Shown here: in pieces, positions 7,850-14,884 of the stretch | Layout: every line of letters starts with the position of its first letter | Position numbering within the stretch: the first letter of the stretch is position 1 | Source: Planctomycetota bacterium | GTDB lineage: Bacteria; Planctomycetota; MHYJ01; WSZJ01; JACPWG01 | NCBI GenBank assembly: GCA_016197205.1 | Contig: JACPWG010000113.1 | Coordinates: 1-34,644, forward strand | Reading direction: 5' to 3' | Length of the DNA: 34,644 nucleotides | The notes under the pieces: model-generated | Databases searched by the model: none | Seen by the model: only the letters and a program-made list of their open reading frames with translations | Told to the model about the DNA's origin: nothing | Made by a program: the position numbers and the translations under genes

Positions 7850-9052
7850 TCAGCGCCCCGCGCCTTCCCCGTTTCCTTCCCCATCCGCCGCAGCCTTCGC
7901 CTCCGCCATGGCCGCGTACAGCCGCTCCAGGTCCTCTAGGCGATGATGGAGCGTGAGGGCCAGCCGGAGTCGGCCGGCGCCCTCCGGGACCGCCGGCGGG
8001 GCCATCGCGAGCACCTGCACGCCGGCCCGCTCCAGCGCCGCCGCCGCCGCGCGCGTCCGCGTCGCGCTGCCGAACCATACCACGACCAGCGGGCCCGCGG
8101 TCCGGCCGAGGTCGAGGCCGAGCGCCCGCAATCGCTCGTGCACGACGCGCGTCGTTTCCCATAGCCGCCGCCGTCGCTCCGGTTCGCGCGCCAGCACGGC
8201 GAGCGCGGCGACGCCCGCGGCCCGGACCGCGGGCGGGAGCGCCGCCGTGTAGAGGTAAGGGAGCGAGCGCTGGCGCAAGAATTCCACGAGCGGCCGCGCC
8301 CCCGCGACGAAGCCGCCGACGCCGCCGCCCGCCTTGCTGAGCGTGCCCACGCGCACGTCGATTTCCGCCTCCAGGCCGAAGTGCTCGGCCACCCCGCGCC
8401 CCTCCTCGCCGTAGACGCCGAAGCCGTGCGCGTCATCCAGAAGCACGCGCGCCCCGTGCCGACGCGCCGCGCGCACGACGTCCGGGAGCGGGCTCAGGTC
8501 CCCGCCGGAGGCGAAGACCCCGTCCGTCACGGCGTACCGGTCGCCGCCCGCGGCCCCCGCCAGCAACCTTTCCATGACCGCGACGTCACCATGCGGGTAG
8601 GCCGCCCAGGCCGCCCCGCTCAGCTTGCAGGCCTCCCGGGTGCTCGCGTGGCACGCCTCGTCGATGGCCACGAAGCTCCCGGGCCCGGTGAGCGCGGGGA
8701 GGAGGCCGACATTCGCGAAGTAGCCGCCGGTGAAGATCGCGGCGTCCTCGCTGCCGAGGAAGCGCGCGAGCGCGGCCTCGAGCTCGCGATGCCACGGGGA
8801 ATTGCCGGTGAGCCCGCGCGCCGCGGACGTGGACCACGCGTACCCGGAGACGGCCGCCGCCGCCGCCCGTCGCACCTCCGCGTCCTGCCCGAGACCGAGG
8901 TAGTCGTTCGAGCGAAAAGACAGCCACTCCCGCCCGTCCACGACGAGCCTCGCCCCGTCGATGCGCTCGACGACCGGCTGTTCGTGCCACGCCCCTTCTC
9001 GCCGGATCCGCTCGAGCGCGGCCTCGAGCTCCGGCCACCCGCGCGCCGCCAT
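7850..9052 (-). CDS. bioF: PLP-dependent alpha-oxoamine synthase (8-amino-7-oxononanoate synthase-like)
   Basis: This 400-residue fold-type I PLP enzyme belongs to the family that condenses an amino acid with an acyl-CoA with loss of CO2. Visible motifs are NDYLGLG (50-56), the glycine-rich TSAARGLTGNSPWHRELE region, the stacking His in DEACHAS (H135), the cofactor Asp/His in LLDDAHGFG (D207, H209) and the Schiff-base lysine in VGTLSKAGG (K240). Length fits BioF, which makes the biotin precursor from alanine and pimeloyl-CoA or pimeloyl-ACP. Glycine C-acetyltransferase or another oxoamine synthase cannot be excluded, and no other biotin gene is nearby. The ATG at 9052 lies eight bases after the surE stop, so the two are probably co-transcribed. 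The longer open frame to 9691 is a shadow of surE. Confidence 0.8.
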   Translation of the reverse strand: MAARGWPELEAALERIRREGAWHEQPVVERIDGARLVVDGREWLSFRSNDYLGLGQDAEVRRAAAAAVSGYAWSTSAARGLTGNSPWHRELEAALARFLGSEDAAIFTGGYFANVGLLPALTGPGSFVAIDEACHASTREACKLSGAAWAAYPHGDVAVMERLLAGAAGGDRYAVTDGVFASGGDLSPLPDVVRAARRHGARVLLDDAHGFGVYGEEGRGVAEHFGLEAEIDVRVGTLSKAGGGVGGFVAGARPLVEFLRQRSLPYLYTAALPPAVRAAGVAALAVLAREPERRRRLWETTRVVHERLRALGLDLGRTAGPLVVVWFGSATRTRAAAAALERAGVQVLAMAPPAVPEGAGRLRLALTLHHRLEDLERLYAAMAEAKAAADGEGNGEGAGR

Positions 9053-9060
9053 GTCGTGTT

Positions 9061-9909
9061 CTAGTCCCCCTTCCGGGTCCGCGCCCCGCGGGTCCCGGCC
9101 TTGCGACCGCGCGCACGGCCGCTCCCCGCGCACGGCACGGCCTGCATCGGCAAGCTCGCGAGCAGCGGATAGTGCGTCAGGTCCAATCGCAGCGGGGTCA
9201 CCGTGACGTAGCCCTGCCGGAGCATGACCTCGTCGGTCGGGACCTCGGTCACTTCGGGAGAGAGCGAGCCCTCGGGGTGGTCCGCCATTTCCCCCCGGAT
9301 CCAGTAGTACGTGCGTCCGCGCGGATCCTTGCGCCGTTCGAAACCATCGATGAAGGGGACGCAATGCTGCCGGGTGAAGCGGATCCCCTTCAGCTCGCGC
9401 CACGGGAGGTTCGGGCAGTTCACGTTGAAGACCACTCCGCGTGCGAAGAGCGGCGGAAGCACCCGGCGCACCAGGTGGACGGCGACGCGCACGGCCGTGC
9501 GGAAGTCCGCGTCCTCCTTGGTCGCGAGGGAAATCGCCATCGCCGGCACCCCGGCGAACGCGCCTTCGACCGCGCCCGCCACCGTGCCGGAGTAGAAGAC
9601 GTTGATGCCCGCGTTCGCGCCGAGATTGATGCCGGAGACCACGAGGTCCGGCCGGTCCTTCAGGAGGTCGCCCATGGCGAGCTTCACGCAATCCGCCGGC
9701 GTGCCGTCGACGGAGGTGTGGACGTGGCCGTTCGTCCCGGGACGGCCGTGCACGAGCAGGGGCCGGTAGATGCTGATCGAGTGCCCGATGCCGCTCTGCT
9801 GGAAGCGGGGCGCGACGACGGACACGCGCGCGAAGCGCGAGAACGCCTTCTGGAGACCGACGAGACCGGGCGAGTCGATCCCGTCGTCATTGGAGAGGAG
9901 GATGTGCAT
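9061..9909 (-). CDS. surE: 5'/3'-nucleotidase SurE
   Basis: This 282-residue cytoplasmic metal-dependent phosphatase removes phosphate from nucleoside monophosphates (and short polyphosphate in some species). The start MHILLSNDDGIDSPGL is the diagnostic SurE N-terminus with the metal-binding Asp pair. The Ser/Asn metal ligands sit in PRFQQSGIGHSI and in DLVVSGINLGANAGINVFYSGTV, followed by the AVEGAFAGVPAMAISL motif. It is somewhat longer than the usual 250-260 residues because of a basic C-terminal tail (SGRARGRKAGTRGARTRKGD). The ATG at 9909 begins exactly at the conserved motif, though no strong ribosome site precedes it. SurE pairing with an oxoamine synthase rather than pcm/nlpD/rpoS is unusual. 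Confidence 0.95.
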   Translation of the reverse strand: MHILLSNDDGIDSPGLVGLQKAFSRFARVSVVAPRFQQSGIGHSISIYRPLLVHGRPGTNGHVHTSVDGTPADCVKLAMGDLLKDRPDLVVSGINLGANAGINVFYSGTVAGAVEGAFAGVPAMAISLATKEDADFRTAVRVAVHLVRRVLPPLFARGVVFNVNCPNLPWRELKGIRFTRQHCVPFIDGFERRKDPRGRTYYWIRGEMADHPEGSLSPEVTEVPTDEVMLRQGYVTVTPLRLDLTHYPLLASLPMQAVPCAGSGRARGRKAGTRGARTRKGD

Positions 9910-9959
9910 GCGGGGAAGCGCCTTTCGTCGGTCAAGAAAACGCAGGGTCGAAGTCCCCC

Positions 9960-9989
9960 ACTCTACCCGGCCGGCCTCCGGGGCGGCAA
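9960..9989 (-). promoter_or_regulatory. Candidate promoter of surE-bioF
   Basis: On the minus strand TTGCCG (9989-9984), an 18-base spacer and TAGAGT (9965-9960) lie about 50 bases before the surE ATG. It is a weaker match than the others in the window but has the same geometry. Confidence 0.4.
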
Positions 9990-10101
9990 GCGAAAAGAAC
10001 GACCGGCTCGCGCGCCCGTCCGCCGCTTTGAAGATTCCGGGGCGAGGCGGGAGGACCGGTTGGACCTGAACCGGCCTCCCCCTGCCGAGGCCGAAAATCG
10101 C

Positions 10102-10131
10102 TTGACTTTCCGCGAATCGGAGTGCTAGACT
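10102..10131 (+). promoter_or_regulatory. Probable promoter of the Ser/Thr kinase gene
   Basis: TTGACT (10102-10107), an 18-base spacer and TAGACT (10126-10131) stand in a 428-base divergent region between surE and the kinase. A transcript from here would carry a leader of about 200 bases, in which I see no recognisable riboswitch. Confidence 0.6.
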
Positions 10132-10337
10132 CGCCCCAGCTTTCTCCCGGCTTTTTCCCCCGACAAACCGGCGCCGCGAACGGGCTTTTGCGGGAGCTTC
10201 GCCGCCCGTTTCGCGACCGAGGGCCGAGGGCTGCGGGCGCCGGACGTCTCCCGAACTCGCTCGTCGCGTTCCTGGCTTTGGCGGCGGCATCCCCCCGCCA
10301 GGCCGACCGCCCGGTGCCTGTCCCAGCGAGGAGAGCC

Positions 10338-11366
10338 ATGCAAAAGCGTAGGGACGAGACGCTCAAGATCAAGGAGATCATCGACAAGAACCGATTCCGG
10401 CTCGATCGCAAGATCGCCGACGGGGGGATGGGGAGCGTCTACGAGGGGATCCAGTTCGGGTCCGAGGGCTTCGAAAAGACCGTCGCCATCAAGGCGATTC
10501 AGGAGAGCCTGTCCAAGGACCCTGAGTTCGTCGAGATGTTCATCGGCGAGGCCCGGCTCGTGGCCAACCTGGTGCACCAGAACATCGTCCAGATGTACCA
10601 GCTCGGCAAGGTCGGCAACGTCTACTACATCGCCATGGAATACCTGGAGGGCGTGAACCTCCAGGAGTTCATGAATCGTCACTTCGAGCTCGGCACGCGG
10701 GTGCCGATCGAGATCGGGACCTTCATCATCAGCCGCGTCTGCCGCGCCCTCGAGTACGCCCATCGCAAGACCGACCGGGACGGCAAGCCCCTGGGCGTCG
10801 TCCACCGCGACGTGAGCCCGAAAAACGTCATGGTCTCGACCGAAGGGGTCGTGAAGCTGACGGACTTCGGAATCGCCAAGGCAGCGAACTTCATGCGGAA
10901 CCAGGAGGGGGACGTGCTGATGGGCAAGGCCCAGTACATGTCTCCCGAGCAGGCCCAGTACATGCAGACCGACCGGCGGTCGGACATCTTCTCGCTCGGC
11001 GTCGTCATGTTCGAGCTGCTCACGGGACAGAATCTCTTCGGCAGCGACAAGACCTCCGTGATCCTGGAAAACGTGGTCTATCGGGAGATCCCGAAGCCGA
11101 GCGCGGTCATCCCCGACTTTCCGGCGGACGTCGAGCGCATCATGCTCATGGCGCTGGAGCGGGACGTGAACAAGCGCTACCAGGACGCGGGGCGCATGGG
11201 GTACGACCTCGAGTACTACATGTACCACGACCGGTTCGGGCCCACGAACGTGACCCTGGAGAAGTACATGAACCGCCTCTTCCCCGAGCTCTTCAAGCAC
11301 CACACGCCCGCGCCGGGGGAGCAGGGGTACGACACCGAGGGCACGACCATGACCCTGCTCAAGTAG
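10338..11366 (+). CDS. Soluble eukaryotic-type serine/threonine protein kinase
   Basis: This 342-residue protein is nearly all kinase domain. The glycine loop is IADGGMGSVYEG (26-37), the ATP-binding lysine is K52 in VAIKAI, the helix-C glutamate E71 and the catalytic loop HRDVSPKNV (H156-D158, N163). The metal-binding DFG starts at D176, and the activation segment ends in MSPEQ. All catalytic residues are present, so it should be active. There is no membrane helix or PASTA/sensor domain, unlike most bacterial PknB types; the HRDVSPKN variant of the loop is common in myxobacterial and planctomycete kinases. The ATG at 10338 is preceded by GAGGAG. The open frame extends 72 codons upstream, but that stretch contains the promoter region and reads as random sequence. 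Substrates are unknown. Confidence 0.92.
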   Translation: MQKRRDETLKIKEIIDKNRFRLDRKIADGGMGSVYEGIQFGSEGFEKTVAIKAIQESLSKDPEFVEMFIGEARLVANLVHQNIVQMYQLGKVGNVYYIAMEYLEGVNLQEFMNRHFELGTRVPIEIGTFIISRVCRALEYAHRKTDRDGKPLGVVHRDVSPKNVMVSTEGVVKLTDFGIAKAANFMRNQEGDVLMGKAQYMSPEQAQYMQTDRRSDIFSLGVVMFELLTGQNLFGSDKTSVILENVVYREIPKPSAVIPDFPADVERIMLMALERDVNKRYQDAGRMGYDLEYYMYHDRFGPTNVTLEKYMNRLFPELFKHHTPAPGEQGYDTEGTTMTLLK

Positions 11367-11401
11367 GGGACCGGCCGCCGTCGTCGGTTTCACCCTCGCC
11401 G

Positions 11402-11426
11402 GCGCGCGCTCGACCAACGCGCGCGC
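11402..11426. terminator. GC hairpin after the kinase gene
   Basis: An 8-bp alternating GC stem (11402-11409 with 11419-11426) and a 9-base loop begin 36 bases after the kinase stop. It has no T-run. It could end the kinase transcript or simply be GC-rich sequence. Confidence 0.3.
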
Positions 11427-11510
11427 AGCCTCGCGAGAAGCCCAGCCCACGAGCCGCTCCCCTCCGCTTTCAGATGCTTTGCCGGCCACTCCCCAGCCTG
11501 ACGATCCCGC

Positions 11511-13193
11511 ATGAATGATTCCCCCGGCTACCTCCGCAAACGCCGCCGGGCCACCGCAGCCCTGTTCTTCTGCCTCGTTCTCCTCCTGCTCAGCCTCCTG
11601 GCCCTTCAGGAGGTGGAGGATTTCAAGGAGCCCGTGGCCCTCCCGCTCGGGGAGAAGGTGTACCTCTTCTACCGTGGGCTCGGCGCGGACGACGAGGGCG
11701 GCATCTTCTACCGGATGTGCGTCGGCGTGCGCCCGGAGGCCGAGGGCGTGGCTCCCCTCCAGCTCCACGGCGAGTTCTCCACCGCGGTCGCCATCGGGCA
11801 GGACCTCTGGGTCTTTCTCCCGGGGACGGTCTCCGTGCACCGGCCGGGGAAAGCGCCGATGAGCCGCAAGTGGGCGGAGGCGTGGACGCCGCTGGCGGCC
11901 CTGCCCGCGCCGGAGCGCGCCGGCAAGGCGTGGGTCGTGGGCGCGGCCGGCGGCACGCTCGTGGCCCGGGAAGGGGAGGCGGGCGGGGAATGGGCGCCGC
12001 TCCCCTCGGGTCCGCGCCGGGCGCGGTCGCTGACCTCCATGCGGGCCATTCCGGTCGGCGTCTCGGCCGTCGTGGTCTGGCGGGAAGAGGGCCCCGAGGA
12101 CGCCGAAGGCGATCTCTTCTGGAGCCGCTTCAGCCGCGCCGGCTGGGGCCCGGTCGGCGTGGTGCACACGGGCAGCAGCCTCACGGGGTTCGCCCCGGTA
12201 GCGATCGGCGAGCAGGTCCGCGTCTTCTTGTCGGCGGAAGACGCGTGGGACCTGGGGCGCGTACGCCTTGCGGTCGCCGACCTGGACGCAGGTTCCAACG
12301 CGCTGCGCAACTTCCATCTGGCGGATCCCCACTTCCTCCCTCGCGGCGTGTCGGGCATCGCCACCTGCGCGCGCGGCGACAAGTTGGAGCTGTACTTGAC
12401 GCGCATCGGCGAGGTGAGCGTGGCACGGCTCGAGCCTAGTCGCGTGCTGGGCGAAGTCGCCGCGGCAGGCGGCGTGGGAGCGGGAGGGGGAGCGGGAGCG
12501 GGAGGGTCGACCCGCGGCGGCACGGTCGACGCCGGGGCCTCCGTCCCGACCGGGGCCTGGGGGGAGTTGACCGGGCTTGGACACGCGGCCCACCTCACCA
12601 AAGCGCAGATCTGGGCTTACGGCATTCTGCTCCTCTTCCTTTCCGTGCTCCTCGTCGCGATCGGCGTGGCGCTGCTTCGCGAGCGACTGCGGCCCAGCAC
12701 GCAGCCGGCCCCATCCCTTCCCGAAGATGCCTACGCGTCTCCCTTGCAGCGCGGTCTGGCGTACGGGCTCGACCTGCTCCTGCTCGCCCCCGCGTATGCG
12801 CTCCTCACGAGCATCGCCGGAGGGGGTACGCCCGCGGATCAGCAGCAGATGATCGAAGACGGCCGCATCTTCTGGGTCCTCCTCGGTTGTCACTTTCTGA
12901 CGCTCGTCTATTTCATCCTGTGCGAGGGACGGTTCGGTCAGACGGTCGGCAAATGGAGCGTGGGGATCGAGGTGGTGCGGCTCGATGGGTCGCGCATCTC
13001 GTGGTTCCAGTCGATTTTTCGGAACCTGGTGCGCTGCCTGGACGGCATGGACCTGCGCGTCCTGCTGGGCCTCCTCTTCCTCCTCTCGACGGAGCGGTCC
13101 CAGCGGCTCGGCGACCTCGCCGCCCGGACGATCGTGCTCCGACGACGCGGCATTCCCTTCGCCGATCGGGACCCGGGGAGCGGCGCCGGCTAA
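11511..13193 (+). CDS. RDD-family membrane protein with large extracytoplasmic domain
   Basis: This 560-residue membrane protein has an N-terminal anchor at about 14-33 (TAALFFCLVLLLLSLLALQ). A domain of about 290 residues follows, with repeated short beta-like segments (WVFLPGTVSVH, SAVVVWREEG, VRVFLSAEDAW) suggestive of a propeller. Next come a Gly/Ala linker (about 322-345) and a second membrane helix (366-388). The C-terminal RDD domain (about 410-552) has its helices starting SPLQRGLAYGLDLLLLAPAY and the conserved GQTVGKWSVGIEVVRLDG and QRLGDLAARTIVLRR segments. RDD proteins are often linked to ion transport, but their function is poorly defined. No ribosome site is evident before the ATG at 11511. 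The fusion of an outer sensor-like domain to RDD is unusual. Confidence 0.8.
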   Translation: MNDSPGYLRKRRRATAALFFCLVLLLLSLLALQEVEDFKEPVALPLGEKVYLFYRGLGADDEGGIFYRMCVGVRPEAEGVAPLQLHGEFSTAVAIGQDLWVFLPGTVSVHRPGKAPMSRKWAEAWTPLAALPAPERAGKAWVVGAAGGTLVAREGEAGGEWAPLPSGPRRARSLTSMRAIPVGVSAVVVWREEGPEDAEGDLFWSRFSRAGWGPVGVVHTGSSLTGFAPVAIGEQVRVFLSAEDAWDLGRVRLAVADLDAGSNALRNFHLADPHFLPRGVSGIATCARGDKLELYLTRIGEVSVARLEPSRVLGEVAAAGGVGAGGGAGAGGSTRGGTVDAGASVPTGAWGELTGLGHAAHLTKAQIWAYGILLLFLSVLLVAIGVALLRERLRPSTQPAPSLPEDAYASPLQRGLAYGLDLLLLAPAYALLTSIAGGGTPADQQQMIEDGRIFWVLLGCHFLTLVYFILCEGRFGQTVGKWSVGIEVVRLDGSRISWFQSIFRNLVRCLDGMDLRVLLGLLFLLSTERSQRLGDLAARTIVLRRRGIPFADRDPGSGAG

Positions 13194-13269
13194 TACCCGG
13201 ATCGACGAGTTCGAGCGTGACGGAGCCTCGCGCGTCGATCGGACGCGCGCCACCAAGGCTCGGCGCCCA

Positions 13270-13668
13270 TTCTCAGTTTTCAATTCTCAAGGTTCAATCG
13301 ATTCTCAAGGCCCAAGTCTCAGTACCGCTCCACGGAAGTCGGTGGCCAATCGGCGAAGGCAAGTTTGGCCGCCCGCGAGGCGCGCGTGCGAGCCGTAGTA
13401 ACGGAGAACTACGGCGAGCGAGCGCAACGGCCTGCGCCCCGAAGCGCCGCAGCGCGAAGGGGGGCCGCCGGCGGCCGAAATCGCCGAGCAAGTGGGGCAC
13501 CCAGTTCCGTGGGGCGGTACTCAGGGCATGGTTCGCGCACGTGACCCCGCGACGAACCGGCTCCGGTGAGATTCAGCGTGCAAGCCTCTCGTGTCGCGCG
13601 CCGTCGTCTCCTTGAGACTTGAACCTTGAGTCTTGATTGTGCCTTGATCATTGAAAATTGAGCCTTCG
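13270..13668. repeat. Intergenic repeat island with inverted arms of about 52 bases
   Basis: The 489-base gap before corA has no convincing gene. Its left arm (13270-13322) and right arm (13612-13663) are imperfect inverted copies. The reverse complement of the left reads GAGACTTGGGCCTTGAG and the right reads GAGACTTGAACCTTGAG, with further matching TTGA blocks after it. The arm consensus is shared with the island at 2311-2868. Inside lies a perfect 8-bp hairpin (GCCGTAGT / ACTACGGC, 13392-13415). Confidence 0.75.
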
Positions 13669-13682
13669 TTTCGAGTGCTTCC

Positions 13683-14660
13683 ATGCTCACCGGCATCTAC
13701 CGTTCGGCGTCCACCGGCGCCCGGGTCTTCACCGAGGCCAAGGAGGTGGGGCAGTGCCTGGCACGTCGCGAGGGGATGCTCTGGCTGGACCTCGAGGCCC
13801 CGTCCCCGGAGGAAGTCGCCCTCCTTGAAAACGACTTCCACTTCCACCCGCTCCTCGTCCAGGAGTGCCTCCGGCTCACCGACCGCCCCAAGGTCGATTT
13901 CTCGGCGGAGTGCGTATACCTCATCGTCCATGCGCCCCACATCGACAAGAAGGAGCGTCGGGTCACCACCCTCGAGATCGACGTCTTCCTCGGCCCCGGC
14001 TACCTCCTCACCTACCATCCGTACCCGGTCGAGTCCATCACGCTGCTTCGGGAACGTTGCAAGCCGGGTGGCGGCGGGGACCGCCTCCTTGCCCGCGGGC
14101 CGGACTTCCTCCTCTATCACTTCGCGGAGGCCGTCGTCGACCACTTCTTCACGGTGGTCGACGACGTCGAGCTCCGGATGGACGACCTGGAGAAGGAGGT
14201 GTTCAGCCGCGCCACGGAGCGGTCCTTCCGGAAGATCCTCCACCTCAAGCGCGATCTCTCCCACCTGCGGCGGATTCTGGGGCCCCAGCGCGAGGTGTTC
14301 AGCCTCCTCGCCCGCGAAGACACGCCCTTCGTCTCCGCCGAGGCCCAGCGCCACCTGCGCAACGTGTACGACCACTTCACCATCATCCACGACGTGGCCG
14401 AGACCGATCGGGACATGGTCGCCGGGCTTCGGGACACCTACCTCTCCTACGTGTCCAACCGGCTCGCCCAGACGATGAAGGTCCTCACCGTCATCACGAC
14501 GTGTCTGATGCCCGCTTCGATCCTCGCGGGCGCGTGGGGAATGAATTTCGACCACATCCCGTTGAAGGAGTGGCCGTACGCCTTCGAGGCCTTTTTTTTG
14601 AGCTGCACGCTCCTCGCCGGCGGGATGCTCGGGCTCTTTCACTGGAGGCGCTGGATTTGA
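13683..14660 (+). CDS. corA: CorA-family magnesium/cobalt transporter
   Basis: This 325-residue inner-membrane channel protein works as a pentamer to admit Mg2+ (also Co2+/Ni2+ in some members). The cytoplasmic alpha/beta N-terminal part (1-130) includes LWLDLEAPSPEE and the H-x-L-L-V-Q-E-C region. It is followed by the long stalk helix region (VVDDVELRMDDLEKEVFS) and two C-terminal membrane helices. The selectivity motif GMN is present as AWGMNFDHIP, with Trp in place of the usual Tyr. Length and ending (HWRRWI) match the family. The ATG at 13683 begins right after the repeat island, and no ribosome-binding sequence is visible there. Zinc export (ZntB-like) is a less likely alternative. Confidence 0.92.
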   Translation: MLTGIYRSASTGARVFTEAKEVGQCLARREGMLWLDLEAPSPEEVALLENDFHFHPLLVQECLRLTDRPKVDFSAECVYLIVHAPHIDKKERRVTTLEIDVFLGPGYLLTYHPYPVESITLLRERCKPGGGGDRLLARGPDFLLYHFAEAVVDHFFTVVDDVELRMDDLEKEVFSRATERSFRKILHLKRDLSHLRRILGPQREVFSLLAREDTPFVSAEAQRHLRNVYDHFTIIHDVAETDRDMVAGLRDTYLSYVSNRLAQTMKVLTVITTCLMPASILAGAWGMNFDHIPLKEWPYAFEAFFLSCTLLAGGMLGLFHWRRWI

Positions 14661-14667
14661 ACATGTC

Positions 14668-14696
14668 TTGACATCCCGGCGCACGGCTGTTTCAAT
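14668..14696 (+). promoter_or_regulatory. Candidate promoter of the STAS-HATPase fusion gene
   Basis: TTGACA (14668-14673), a perfect -35 box, is followed after 17 bases by TTCAAT (14691-14696). It begins 8 bases after the corA stop and about 215 bases before the ATG at 14885. Confidence 0.5.
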
Positions 14697-14884
14697 ACGC
14701 CCGCGCCGGGGTGTGAAGGAGAGTGTCGGCAGGGTTCGGCCGCGGGCCAGACGACGGCGAACGAACTCGCGCAAGCGCCGGAGGGGCGCGCGCGCCGCAC
14801 TGACCCCCCGTTCCACGTCGAACGCGCGGCTCCGGGTGGCCGTGCTGAACCCCGCCAGAGTGTTCGTTTCGCCGGAGGTGAGGC

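Noticed and set aside
4327..7884. 1185-residue minus-strand frame
   Set aside because: It is the complement of the receiver-GAF and zinc-ribbon genes, Arg/Gly-rich with no domain, as expected of GC-rich shadow frames.
10132..10337. Riboswitch in the long kinase leader
   Set aside because: No recognisable conserved aptamer element was seen. The leader is simply GC-rich.
10125..13283. 1052-residue minus-strand frame
   Set aside because: It lies fully antisense to the kinase and RDD genes, with no recognisable motif and low-complexity composition.
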